Below are positions 1 to 8,856 of a stretch of DNA of 29,719 nt, in pieces; positions within the stretch are counted from its first letter, which is position 1; each line of letters starts with the position of its first letter. Both the position numbers and the translations under genes were made by a program. This stretch comes from a virus: positions 1-29,719 of the IMG/VR virus record IMGVR_UViG_3300025736_000124. The stretch is one strand, 5' to 3'. Below the pieces are notes generated by a model. That model did not search any database. It was not told where the DNA came from and saw only the letters and a list, made by a program, of their open reading frames with translations.

Positions 1-999
1 AACATCACCTCCAGCTGGAGTTATTGCTAAAGTAATTGATTTAGATGTTATAGTTCCTGCCGTTAATTTACCAACATTTAAATCACTTATCTTAGCATTA
101 TTTATTATTGCATCTTTAATATTTGCAGTATTTGCTACAAATTCGTTAACACTAGCACTATTGGCTGCGATATTATCAACTGCTAATAATACACCCCCCT
201 CACCTCCAAATACTTGAAATGTAGCTTGAGAAGTTGTATCAGTATTATTTTGTGCAACTGCTATTATAAATTTTCCAGAACCTGGTGTATAATTTGTTGT
301 AGTTTGTAAAACTGTTAGAGAAGTTCCAATATCTAAATAAATATATGTAAGAGCTGCCATATTTCCAGTATTACTTGCATCAATAGCATAAGTAGTTCCA
401 TCTAGTAAAGAAATCGTTCCAGAACTCCATGCAACTACTCTATAATCAGTTGCACTAAATGTCATATCTTGTGACCAATCTTGTATTGATATTTCTGAAC
501 CTGATTGAATATTTGTAATTGTTGATAAATCTATATTAACGCCATATAAAGCAAAAGTTCCTGCACCTAAATCATATTTTAAATAATTAGCATCTGCTGC
601 TGCTCCTATATATGCACCATCAGCAGAAAATATATAACCAGCATTTGTTGAGTCTGAAAAATTTAATTTGCCATATTTTAATATTCCACCTACTAATGTC
701 ATATTTTCTACTTGTATATTTCCTATTCTTCCATCAATCATGAAACCTTGGACACCTGGAAGGTAATTTCTCGATTTTATCCATGTATTTAACCATACAT
801 CAGTTAAACTATTTCCAGTAGTAATAATTGGTGCTGAGCCCTGAGATGCAGTTGTAGATTGAGAAACACCATATCCTTCTCCACCCGATAATACTGAAGA
901 AGCTGGAGCATCTCCAATAACTCCCATATCTGAGCGTTCCATATTGTTTGAATACGGTCGGTCTATATTTTCATAATCTAATTTTGATACGTTTGACAT
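1..999 (-). CDS. Tail fibre / host-attachment protein, N-terminal part (runs off window)
   Basis: The reading frame opens with ATG at 999 and stays open for 333 codons to the window edge, so the C-terminus is missing. The protein is rich in Thr, Ser, Asn, Gly and Ala, with beta-rich stretches and no membrane segment. Near the visible end is a segment of the type NTANIKDAIINNAKISDLNV followed by GKLTAGTI; such 'I.d..I....I..l...kl.ag.i' strings are common in phage tail-tip and central-fibre proteins where the receptor-binding part begins. It lies just downstream of the nozzle-like gene (32 nt gap), a fitting place for a tail fibre. No Shine-Dalgarno site is visible; the leader is AT-rich. I infer a virion fibre that contacts the host; the exact family is not recognised. 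Confidence 0.7.
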   Translation of the reverse strand, partial: MSNVSKLDYENIDRPYSNNMERSDMGVIGDAPASSVLSGGEGYGVSQSTTASQGSAPIITTGNSLTDVWLNTWIKSRNYLPGVQGFMIDGRIGNIQVENMTLVGGILKYGKLNFSDSTNAGYIFSADGAYIGAAADANYLKYDLGAGTFALYGVNIDLSTITNIQSGSEISIQDWSQDMTFSATDYRVVAWSSGTISLLDGTTYAIDASNTGNMAALTYIYLDIGTSLTVLQTTTNYTPGSGKFIIAVAQNNTDTTSQATFQVFGGEGGVLLAVDNIAANSASVNEFVANTANIKDAIINNAKISDLNVGKLTAGTITSKSITLAITPAGGDV

Positions 1000-1032
1000 G
1001 TTAATCTATTTTTTTATAATTTAATTTTTATA

Positions 1033-3003
1033 CTATGCTCTATGCTCTTCCTGCTCATTTGTCTGAGCGTATAGGATAGCACACCTCGATATCGAGCAAA
1101 TTCTATCACTAAACTCGCGAAAGGATAGGTTTAAGGATCGGCAACGAGCAGGCTCTTCATCATCTCCATGAGCTGTTACTTTGAAAACCGTGCATCCTTT
1201 TTCAGATTCTCCTAGGAGTTCATAAAAATCGCCACCATCCAAAGAAACAAAACATTTTATACCAATACCCCTTTCAGATTCCAGAATTATCTCACGAGGA
1301 TAACTGATATTTTCAAAGTTTTTAGTTAAGTTTATTTTTCCACTGTCAATTCTAAATGGTATTTCGTCTGAATCGTCATCCTTTGTACCTTGTAAAAAAT
1401 CATTCACATTACTACTAGAACTACAAAACTCTAATTTTTCTATATCAGAACTAGTAATATATCTATGAAAGAATTTTGCATCAATCCCAGTGTGTATGTA
1501 CCAATTTTCTGTTCTTAAATTTCTTTCTACTACTACATCAGATAAAACTCTATTAATCGAACCATCTAAATTATATAATGTTACATCACCTAATGAGCAA
1601 AATATACTTAATCCTTTTCTACCCATTGCTCCTGCTTCTAATCCATCTTTACTTGCTCCATCAAATAATGGTTGTATCTTTGCTGATATTAATTTTGGAG
1701 TATCACCAGTTGTTGCATAAATACCATTATATCCTAAGAAGAATAATGTACCCAATGTTTTTACCCAGCCTTCACCTGAAATACAACCAACTCCTAAATC
1801 AAAACTTGTTGGTATTGGCTGTGTACCATTATATGTAGCTAAATTATATTTATTAGCTATCATCATTATATCACCAATATTTGTAAATAATGTTAATGCA
1901 CTATTATCTCCTCCAGTTAATTTCATAGTGTCATATCTTTTTACATTTTCACCCGAAGCTGCATTATCTACCCATCTAAATACTCTTGCACCCGTATAAG
2001 TACCATCTACCCAAATTTCATCAGATGAATTAAAATTTACTCCACTAGCAAATGTAATTGCATTTATTTGAAAACTAGTTTCTGTTTTAGCCTTTACAGT
2101 TAAGTCAGCAATTTTTGTACCACCCCTATAAATATCTAATATATCAGTAGCATATATATATTTTGTATCAGTTACTGTTACCCAATCGTCTGCTCCTGGT
2201 GTGGTGTGGTCGCCGTCAATTAAACCAACTATTCCTAATGGTTCTGATGACTTCATAATTCCAGTTGGATATCTTGTTGAACCAATATAATAATCTCCAA
2301 TATATAATCTATCTTTATAAAAATTAACTTTATTTGCTTTTGGTGAATTATATAAATGTCCTGTTGCTGTTGCTGATGTTACTACATTTAAACTATTTGC
2401 AGAAAAAGTAATTGTTGCATCTCCAGTACCAGTAGCCTTTGTTAATGTTCCACTTGCAGATGGACTACCAGTGCCAGAAGTAGTTAATGAAGTACCCCCA
2501 GCTATTGTAGCAAGAACAGTAAACGTTTTACCATTATTAGTATAGGTAGCACCAATAGTTGCATTTGCAGCAGTAACAGTAAAGAAATATTGATTAGAAT
2601 TAATATATCTATTGGAGTCTGTTCCATTCATTATGAAAAGACAGCTTTCTGCTTCTACAAAATCGCAAGTTGCTGCTTCTAATCCTGTACCTTCACCTAA
2701 TAATGATGTCCATACTGATGAATTATTAAGATAGTAGATTGAAGTTGTTGCTGCCACGCTGGAAACCCTATACATATTTTTTCCTTCACTATCAAAGTAA
2801 TATAATCCAAAATTTGCAGTTGAAGCCAAAGCATTTCCTAATCTTATATATCCATTACGTTTCGTTACCGTGCCTATTTTATCACCTCTTGCGTTCTCAG
2901 CTATTTCTAATTCTTGACGTTTCGAAATTACATGAGATACTATCATGTTTACGCCATCAATATAACTTATTTCTAATCTTTTCAATTGTGATTTTGTTGA
3001 CAT
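1033..3003 (-). CDS. Tail nozzle / tail tubular protein B-like
   Basis: 656 aa, no signal peptide or membrane segment. The sequence is a series of short beta strands with blade-like repeats such as DRLYIGDYYIG, DILDIYRGGTKIADLTVKA, MMIANKYNLATYNG and LFFLGYNGIYATTGDTPKLIS, as in the beta-propeller nozzle proteins of podoviruses (T7 gp12 / P22 gp10 type). It follows the adaptor-like gene with only a homing endonuclease gene between, which is the usual adaptor-nozzle order. An Ala/Thr/Gly-rich insertion around residues 140-210 looks like an inserted Ig-like or linker domain. The C-terminus contains several Cys residues (C617, C630, C635, C639 region), unusual for a phage tail protein. The assignment rests on pattern, length and order rather than a diagnostic motif. 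Confidence 0.6.
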   Translation of the reverse strand: MSTKSQLKRLEISYIDGVNMIVSHVISKRQELEIAENARGDKIGTVTKRNGYIRLGNALASTANFGLYYFDSEGKNMYRVSSVAATTSIYYLNNSSVWTSLLGEGTGLEAATCDFVEAESCLFIMNGTDSNRYINSNQYFFTVTAANATIGATYTNNGKTFTVLATIAGGTSLTTSGTGSPSASGTLTKATGTGDATITFSANSLNVVTSATATGHLYNSPKANKVNFYKDRLYIGDYYIGSTRYPTGIMKSSEPLGIVGLIDGDHTTPGADDWVTVTDTKYIYATDILDIYRGGTKIADLTVKAKTETSFQINAITFASGVNFNSSDEIWVDGTYTGARVFRWVDNAASGENVKRYDTMKLTGGDNSALTLFTNIGDIMMIANKYNLATYNGTQPIPTSFDLGVGCISGEGWVKTLGTLFFLGYNGIYATTGDTPKLISAKIQPLFDGASKDGLEAGAMGRKGLSIFCSLGDVTLYNLDGSINRVLSDVVVERNLRTENWYIHTGIDAKFFHRYITSSDIEKLEFCSSSSNVNDFLQGTKDDDSDEIPFRIDSGKINLTKNFENISYPREIILESERGIGIKCFVSLDGGDFYELLGESEKGCTVFKVTAHGDDEEPARCRSLNLSFREFSDRICSISRCAILYAQTNEQEEHRA

Positions 3004-3010
3004 ATTGATT

Positions 3011-3730
3011 TTAATTATTTAAAAATTCTTTTATTTGTTCTTCATTATTATTTTTTATTCCATATTTCTTATGAAATTTTTTATGTTCTTTTTTTGAGAA
3101 TGTAATTCCATTATCTATAGCTAATCTTAATTCAGGATATTTAGAAAAGTTCTTAATATGATGAGCATTTAATTTCCCGCCTTTTATATTACTCTTCTGA
3201 CATATCCAGTTATCTCTTGCAAAGACTGCCTCTCTCCATAGTCTATATTCTATACAATTTCTAATTTTATCATTTTCTGTAGATATACCACCTTTCCAAT
3301 TATGATTTTTTTCTCCACTATTTCTACCAATATTAGATTTACTCATTTTTTTTCTAGTTTCTATAGAATGATGTTTACCATATAATGGATGATTTTTACC
3401 AGAATTAATTTTACGTCCTCTGTTTGCCAAACTTATCTTTTTTTTAGATTTTTCTAACATGTGTTTACCATAAAACGGATTATTTTTACCACTTTTTGCT
3501 TTACTCATATTTTTTTTGGCTTCATCAGAACGAAGAATACCAGTCATTGATATACTCATTTTTTTCTTTGTTTCATCTGAATGATGTCTACCAATTTGTG
3601 CTTTACTCATATTTCTCTTAGCTTTCTTAGACGGTTTTTTACCAATTTTTACTTTACTCATCTTTTCTAATGTTTCTTTAGAATATACATTTGTTTTCCC
3701 CTTATTCCATGGTATCTTTATTTTTCTCAT
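3011..3730 (-). CDS. HNH homing endonuclease with NUMOD3 repeats
   Basis: 239 aa. Residues 1-145 are a run of about six NUMOD3 DNA-binding modules, each of the form 'GKxHsxETrKKMSkxxxG' (for example HHSDETKKKMS, HHSIETRKKMS). The C-terminal third holds an HNH nuclease core: WREAVFARDNWICQ, then LNAHHIKNFSKYPELRL and IDNGITFSKKEHKKFHKKYG. The His-His of AHHI and the later N and H residues are present, but the second CxxC zinc pair of related enzymes is replaced by SKKEH, so zinc binding may be partial. It is packed between the adaptor and nozzle genes with 7-8 nt gaps and starts after an AT-rich leader. It is probably a free-standing mobile endonuclease rather than a phage structural gene. Confidence 0.9.
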   Translation of the reverse strand: MRKIKIPWNKGKTNVYSKETLEKMSKVKIGKKPSKKAKRNMSKAQIGRHHSDETKKKMSISMTGILRSDEAKKNMSKAKSGKNNPFYGKHMLEKSKKKISLANRGRKINSGKNHPLYGKHHSIETRKKMSKSNIGRNSGEKNHNWKGGISTENDKIRNCIEYRLWREAVFARDNWICQKSNIKGGKLNAHHIKNFSKYPELRLAIDNGITFSKKEHKKFHKKYGIKNNNEEQIKEFLNN

Positions 3731-3738
3731 ATATTTAT

Positions 3739-5124
3739 TTAAACATTAGATGATGTACTAATTCCAAAAGAATCTAAGGAATTATTTTGTTTATGGCTGA
3801 TAATTTTCATATTTTGGATAGCAATTTTAAATGACTCAAAGTGTTCTTTAGCATTAGATTTGTCAAGTTTTCCAGAAGCCCTATAAAGCATCCAATCAAT
3901 AATCAAATAAAAATTATTATCAGGAATTTCAACTGAATCGTAGTATGAATTTAAAACTGTTGATTTTTTCTTATAGTAAACATTATATGTATCAGCACCA
4001 GTTGGAATTGGAGAAAAACCAATATATGCACCTCTTAAAAAATAATTTACATTGCCATTACTATAAATAGCATCAGCATCATTTTTAGGAACATTTTTAA
4101 TATTTATCGTGTTTATTAAATCTCCATCACTATCCGTAACTGACCTTATGTCACTAAAATTAGTCGGTAGAGCATACTCTTGAGTTCCAGATACTGTTGT
4201 AACTGTCCACTCATCAGCAATATTATAATTCTGATTTACTAGGTTAAGCTCGTTTTGAATCTTTGAAATTGCCTCATTCAGCCACCTAAAAGCGTCAGAA
4301 TTATCTATAAGTTTTTGCTCCTTGTTATTAAGCTGAGAAAAAAAGGCATCAAATATATCCTTCACAGAATTTTCTGAAAATCCTCCATAAGGTATGGCAT
4401 TAGAATCACTTGTTTTCTGTTTTGTTATAGAATTATAAAAACAAAAGAATCCATACCCAGTAGTATTTACAGTATCTTCATAAACAGTAAATGTTCGATT
4501 AGCTTGTACATTAATACTATATTTTATTGAACCAGTACCAATCGTTCCAGTATCGGCATCAAGTCCAGTAGCATTTGTTACTTCAAAATAATCAGTTCCT
4601 ATCCCTGTGACTTCGAACGTTTCATTATTAGCAGCATCAAGATTTTGAGCATTAATAATAACTTCACTATTTATCTCAACAATAGCATCTATATCTGGGT
4701 CTGTTCCTGTTCCAGTATATGTATATTTAAAAACATTACCAGTTTCGTCTGAAACAGTAAATTCAGTAGTAGAATCACCCATACTTTTAGTAAGAGGATT
4801 TTCAACAGCACTAAAGGTGGCAGCAGCAGTTTGATAATATTTAACTTGATTATATCCTATAATAGTTACTTTAGTATCTTGAGCATGGGCATATTTAGTA
4901 GATGGTGTAATTGTTATTGTATTTGTAGAAGTAGTTACTCCAGTAATTTTTACTATTTCAGAAGATTGAGAACCAAAATTACCTATTAATGCAAATTTAT
5001 TAGTAACTGCACAACTACTATTATTTAAAACAAGAGACGCTTGTCCAGATGTATAATTTGTACTTAAATAACTAAATTTAGCACCCTTAAGAAGCTGTCT
5101 GTTATCACTATTTAAACTTAACAT
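3739..5124 (-). CDS. Head-tail adaptor-like protein with N-terminal extension
   Basis: 461 aa. The C-terminal ~200 residues (from about residue 250) match the pattern of podovirus/siphovirus adaptor proteins: FRWLNEAISKIQNEL, then a beta segment EYALPTNFSDIRSV, IGFSPIPTGADTYNVYY.KK, VEIPDNNFYLIIDWMLYRAS and a final helix with AKEHFESFKIAI. The N-terminal ~240 residues are beta-rich and Thr/Asn-rich and look like a fused Ig-like or ring-binding domain. An adaptor joins the portal ring to the tail. Here it lies far from the portal gene, separated by the head, sugar and repeat-protein genes, but next to the nozzle gene. It is preceded by a promoter and leader cassette at 5129-5219. Confidence 0.55.
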   Translation of the reverse strand: MLSLNSDNRQLLKGAKFSYLSTNYTSGQASLVLNNSSCAVTNKFALIGNFGSQSSEIVKITGVTTSTNTITITPSTKYAHAQDTKVTIIGYNQVKYYQTAAATFSAVENPLTKSMGDSTTEFTVSDETGNVFKYTYTGTGTDPDIDAIVEINSEVIINAQNLDAANNETFEVTGIGTDYFEVTNATGLDADTGTIGTGSIKYSINVQANRTFTVYEDTVNTTGYGFFCFYNSITKQKTSDSNAIPYGGFSENSVKDIFDAFFSQLNNKEQKLIDNSDAFRWLNEAISKIQNELNLVNQNYNIADEWTVTTVSGTQEYALPTNFSDIRSVTDSDGDLINTINIKNVPKNDADAIYSNGNVNYFLRGAYIGFSPIPTGADTYNVYYKKKSTVLNSYYDSVEIPDNNFYLIIDWMLYRASGKLDKSNAKEHFESFKIAIQNMKIISHKQNNSLDSFGISTSSNV

Positions 5125-5128
5125 ATTT

Positions 5129-5197
5129 TTATATATTATTTATTTTTTTAAAAAAAAGACAAAATTGCCCAAACAAAAGGGATAATTTTATCTTCAT
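5129..5197 (-). other. Leader: short ORF overlapping hairpin plus T8 tract (copy 3, divergent)
   Basis: Just after the promoter at 5206-5219, the minus strand carries ATATGAAGATA, a stem CCC/GGG flanked by AATT-type pairing (5160-5188), and GTC followed by eight T (5157-5150). An ORF from 5197 to 5129 would encode 22 aa beginning MKIKLSLLFGQFCLFFK and ending 4 nt before the adaptor ATG. The same layout occurs at 9601-9698 and 12384-12454 with a different stem sequence, so hairpin and T8 are kept while bases change. It may be an attenuator, a terminator making a short RNA, or a leader peptide gene; the sequence alone does not decide. Confidence 0.5.
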
Positions 5198-5205
5198 ATA
5201 ATTGT

Positions 5206-5219
5206 ATTATACCATAAGT
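5206..5219 (-). promoter_or_regulatory. Extended -10 promoter for adaptor gene
   Basis: On the minus strand this reads ACTTATGGTATAAT, a perfect TATAAT with the TGn extension. The 14-mer fits the consensus ACTTRTGSTATAAT shared with 9706-9719, 12462-12475 and 26895-26908. No good -35 hexamer is visible, which an extended -10 box can make up for. Transcription would start near 5199, about 75 nt before the adaptor ATG. Confidence 0.65.
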
Positions 5220-5255
5220 ATACATAAATTTAAAATATTTAACATTATTTTATTA

Positions 5256-8200
5256 TTATTTTATTCCATATCTACCAATTTCATCTATACTACCATACAT
5301 ATTTATAATATCTATTGAACCACGTGGAGTAAAATCTTCTATTACCATTGATGGTGAAACACTCGGACTTACACTAGGACTAATACTAGGAGATATACTT
5401 GGTGAAATAGAAGGACTCAAGCTCTGAGAAGGACTTTGGCTAGGACTAATAGAAGGAGATTCTGATGGACTAATTGAAGGTGATTCAGAAGGACTTATAG
5501 ATTGTGATATTGAAGGTGATATACTAGGAGAAATAGAAGGAGATATTGAAGGAGAAATAGATGGACTAAAACTAGGACTAATTGATTGACTAATTGAGGG
5601 ACTTATAGAAGGTGAAATACTAGGAGATATACTCGGACTAATACTAGGTGATTCAGATGGAGAAATACTTGGAGAAATAGATGTACTAGGAGATTCTGAA
5701 GAACTAATAGAAGGTGATTCACTGGGACTAATTGAAGGACTAATACTAGGACTTATACTAGATGAAATTGAAGGACTTATTGAAGGTGATTCTGAAGGAC
5801 TTATTGAAGGTGATTCTGAAGAAGAAATACTAGGTGATATACTCGGTGAAATAGATGTACTAGGACTTTGACTAGAACTAATAGAAGGAGATATACTAGG
5901 GGATATACTAGGACTTATAGACGGAGAAATAGAAGGAGATTCACTAGGACTAATACTAGGACTAATACTCTGACTAGGAGATTGACTTGAAGAGATACTT
6001 GGAGAAATACTCTGTGATATTGAAGGAGAGATTGAAGGAGAAATACTAGGACTGATACTCGGTGATATTGAAGAAGAGATAGATGGACTTAGTGAAAGTG
6101 AGATACTAGAACTTATACTAGGTGATATGCTTGGTGAAATTGAAGTTGAAGGTGATTCTGATGGACTAATTGAAGGACTAATACTCGGTGATATAGAAGG
6201 AGATATACTTGGGGATATAGAAGTAGAAGGAGATTCAGAGGGCGAAATACTAGGTGACTCAGAAGGACTTATACTAGGTGAAATACTAGGGGAAATACTT
6301 GTACTAGGACTTTGGCTAGAACTAATACTAGGTGATATAGATGGAGATAGAGAGGGACTGATTGATGGAGAAATACTTGGAGAAATAGATGTGCTTGGAG
6401 ATTCAGAAGGCGAAATACTAGGCGAAATACTAGGTGATTCTGATGAACTAGGAGAACCTGAGGGTGATAAACTTGAAGACAAACTAGGACTTAAAGAAGG
6501 GCTTATAGATGGAGAGATACTCTGAGATGGTGATTGGCTAGGACTTATACTTGGACTCTCACTAGGCGAAATAGATAGGGATATTGAAGGTGATAATGAT
6601 GGGCTTATACTCGGACTTATAGAAGTACTAGGACTCTCACTTGAACTTATTGATGGACTAAGTGAAGGTGACAAACTAGGACTAATAGAAGGACTTATAG
6701 AGGTACTTGGTGACTCTGATGAAGAAATACTTGGAGACAAAGAAGGGCTCTCTGATGAAGATATACTAGGAGAAATAGAAGGACTTATACTTGGACTAAT
6801 ACTAGGACTAATAGAAGGACTTTCTGATGGACCAACAAACTCTACATTAAAATAATTTGTTTTTAAACTTGTTACCTCTGGAGGTGAAACTGACGGACTT
6901 ATACTAGGACTTATTGATGTGCTTGGACTCTGACTTGATGATATACTTGGTGATTCAGAAGGGCTAATACTTGGTGAAATACTAGGTGAAATAGAAGTAG
7001 AAGGTGATTCTGATGGAGATATACTAGGTGAGATACTAGGGCTTTCACTAGGAGAAATTGAAGGACTTATACTAGGACTTAAAGAAGGACTTTCACTAGG
7101 ACTAATACTTTGTGATGGACTTTGACTTGGACTAATTGAAGGTGAAATACTAGGACTTATACTAGGACTAATTGAAGGACTTTTACTCGGTGATATAGAT
7201 GTACTTGGTGAAACTGAAGGGCTGATACTTGGAGATATACTAGGAGATATTGAAGTACTAGGTGAAACTGAAGGCGATATGCTAGGAGATAAACTAGGAC
7301 TAATAGACGGACTAATTGAAGGACTGATACTTTGACTTGGACTTTGTGAAGGACTAATACTATGACTTATACTAGGAGATATACTAGGAGAAATTGAAGG
7401 GCTTATACTAGGACTTTCTGAAGGCGATATAGAAGCACTAGGAGATTCACTAGGACTAATTGAAGCACTTGGTGATTCCGAAGGCGATATGCTAGAGCTT
7501 ATAGAAGGACTAATACTTGGAGATATGCTTGGAGATATCGAAGTACTTGGACTCACAGAAGGAGATATAGACGGAGATATACTTGGACTAATAGATGTAG
7601 ATGGACTTTCAGAAGGGCTTATTGAAGTACTAGGCGATTGACTTGGAGATATGCTTGGTGACTCTGACGAACTAATACTTGGACTGATACTAGGAGAAAT
7701 AGACGGTGATAAACTTTGACTAGGACTCTGACTAGAACTTATACTTGGCGAAATAGAAGGACTCAAACTCGGACTTATAGAAGGAGAAATTGAAGGACTT
7801 ATACTTTGCGAAGGAGACGTTGAAGACGATATACTAGGAGAAATACTAGGTGAAATACTAGGAGAGATAGAAGTACTTGGAGATTGAGAAGAACTTATTG
7901 AAGGAGATATTGATGGTGATATACTTGGAGATATTGAAGGAGAAAAAGAAGGACTCAAAGACTGACTAGGTGACTCACTAGGACTTATTGATGGAGATAT
8001 AGAAGGGCTTAGACTCTGGGATGGACTTTGTGAAGATGATATACTAGGACTGATACTTGGTGATTCACTTGGGCTTATAGATGGAGAAATTGAAGGTGAC
8101 TCTGAAGATGATATAGAAGGTGATATTGAAGGGCTAATTGAAGGAGATATTGAAGTTGAAGGAGATTGTGAAGATGAAATTGAAGGACTTATACTCGGAC

Positions 8201-8672
8201 TAATACTTGGGGATAAAGAAGGTGAAATTGAAGGAGATATACTTGGGGATATGCTAGGACTCAAACTCTGTGAAGGGCTTTCACTAGAACTAATTGAAGG
8301 GCTTTCACTAGGACTTATGCTAGGTGATAAACTAGGAGATAAGGATGGAGATATGGATATACTTGGAGATTCTGAAGAGCTAATTGAGGGACTTATACTA
8401 GGGCTAATAGATGTACTAGGTGATTCGCTTGATGATATACTTGGTGAAATACTTGGTGATATGGAGGTACTTGGACTTTCGCTTGAAGAGATGCTTGGTG
8501 ATTCACTAGGGGAAATAGATGTAGATGGACTTTGTGAGGAAGATATTGAAGGGCTTATACTTGTACTGGGACTTACTGAAGGAGATGCACTCGGTTGTAT
8601 TTCTAATAAAATACCATCATCAGTTTCCTGTAGTATTTTATCTCCAGTTTCTTGTAATATGTAATCTGCCAT
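5256..8672 (-). CDS. Giant Ser/Pro tetrapeptide-repeat (SPSx) virion protein, mucin-like
   Basis: 1138 aa. Residues 1-27 form a short head with a repeated ILQET/ILLE motif (ILQETGDKILQETDDGILLE), a type seen on phage tail proteins. From about residue 28 to 1105 nearly every second residue is Ser in a period-4 S-P-S-x pattern, x being mostly I, E, T, Q, L or V, with P sometimes replaced by S. Only one non-repeat break occurs, around residues 597-614 (EVTSLKTNYFNVEFVGP). The last ~30 residues are ordinary (VIEDFTPRGSIDIINMYGS...). There is no signal peptide. Serine codons are mixed (AGT, TCT, TCA, TCC), so the DNA repeat is imperfect. Two other proteins here carry the same repeat. A long, extended, Ser-rich fibre or linker that could be O-glycosylated is my inference; no function is proven. 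Confidence 0.8.
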   Translation of the reverse strand: MADYILQETGDKILQETDDGILLEIQPSASPSVSPSTSISPSISSSQSPSTSISPSESPSISSSESPSTSISPSISPSISSSESPSTSISPSISPSISSSESPSISISPSLSPSLSPSISPSESPSISSSESPSQSLSPSISPSISPSISPSLSPSISPSISPSISSSQSPSTSISPSISPSISPSISSSESPSISPSISPSESPSISPSISSSQSPSQSLSPSISPSISPSESPSQSLSPSFSPSISPSISPSISPSISSSQSPSTSISPSISPSISPSISSSTSPSQSISPSISPSISPSLSPSISPSISSSQSPSQSLSPSISPSISPSISSSESPSISPSQSPSTSISPSESPSTSISPSISPSISPSVSPSTSISPSISPSISPSISSSISPSESPSASISPSESPSASISPSESPSISPSISPSISPSISHSISPSQSPSQSISPSISPSISPSLSPSISPSVSPSTSISPSISPSISPSVSPSTSISPSKSPSISPSISPSISPSISPSQSPSQSISPSESPSLSPSISPSISPSESPSISPSISPSESPSTSISPSISPSISPSESPSISSSQSPSTSISPSISPSVSPPEVTSLKTNYFNVEFVGPSESPSISPSISPSISPSISPSISSSESPSLSPSISSSESPSTSISPSISPSLSPSLSPSISSSESPSTSISPSISPSLSPSISLSISPSESPSISPSQSPSQSISPSISPSLSPSLSSSLSPSGSPSSSESPSISPSISPSESPSTSISPSISPSISPSLSPSISPSISSSQSPSTSISPSISPSISPSESPSISPSESPSTSISPSISPSISPSISPSISPSESPSTSISPSISPSISSSISLSLSPSISSSISPSISPSISPSISPSISQSISPSISSSQSPSQSISPSISPSESPSISPSISPSISPSISPSISSSQSPSTSISPSISPSISSSESPSISPSESPSISPSISSSISPSISPSISPSESPSISSSESPSTSISPSISPSESPSISPSISPSISPSISPSISQSISPSFSPSISPSISPSISPSISPSISQSISPSESPSISPSESPSISPSQSPSQSLSPSISPSISPSISPSVSPSVSPSMVIEDFTPRGSIDIINMYGSIDEIGRYGIK

Positions 8673-8682
8673 TTATCTAATA

Positions 8683-8696
8683 CTTTAGTATTTAAA
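8683..8696. repeat. Small palindrome after the DGR-like variable region
   Basis: AATACTAAAGTATT is a 6-bp inverted repeat with a 2-nt centre. It lies 25-40 bp past the stop of the DUF1566 gene and just before the SPS-repeat gene start. DNA hairpins downstream of variable regions help retrohoming in some DGRs; this one is weak and may be chance. Confidence 0.25.
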
Positions 8697-8721
8697 AATT
8701 AACTATTTTAAATCCAAATTC

Positions 8722-8856
8722 CTATTGCCCGCGGACACAACGCACACAGTAGGTGTTGCTCTTATAGTTGTAGTACACGTTGCCGTTGTGGAAATACACG
8801 CTCAAGGCGCTGCCAGTGTTGTCAGGGTTGGTAGTAGAAGACCAATAGTTGTTGGA
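8722..8856 (-). other. Candidate DGR variable region (VR)
   Basis: The 3' end of the DUF1566 gene (residues 166-209 and stop) is about half G+C (69 of 139 bases in 8722-8860), well above the AT-rich surroundings. It is rich in AAC, TAC, AGC, GAC, CAC and GGC codons, as expected when AAC codons of a template are changed at adenines. It ends in a GC-rich stretch coding for CVRCVRGQ, the position where the initiation-of-homology sequence lies in known DGRs. The matching template repeat was not found in this window. Confidence 0.7.

Noticed and set aside
6127-6525. Open frame on the plus strand, and a similar one at 8251-8664
   Set aside because: They are antisense shadows of the SPSx repeat; the low-complexity Gly/Glu/Leu/Asp translation comes from the complement of Ser/Pro codons and no starts or neighbours support them.
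5343-8590. CRISPR array or satellite-type DNA repeat
   Set aside because: The repeat unit codes for S-P-S-x in one unbroken frame with varied codons, and there are no equal-length spacers.
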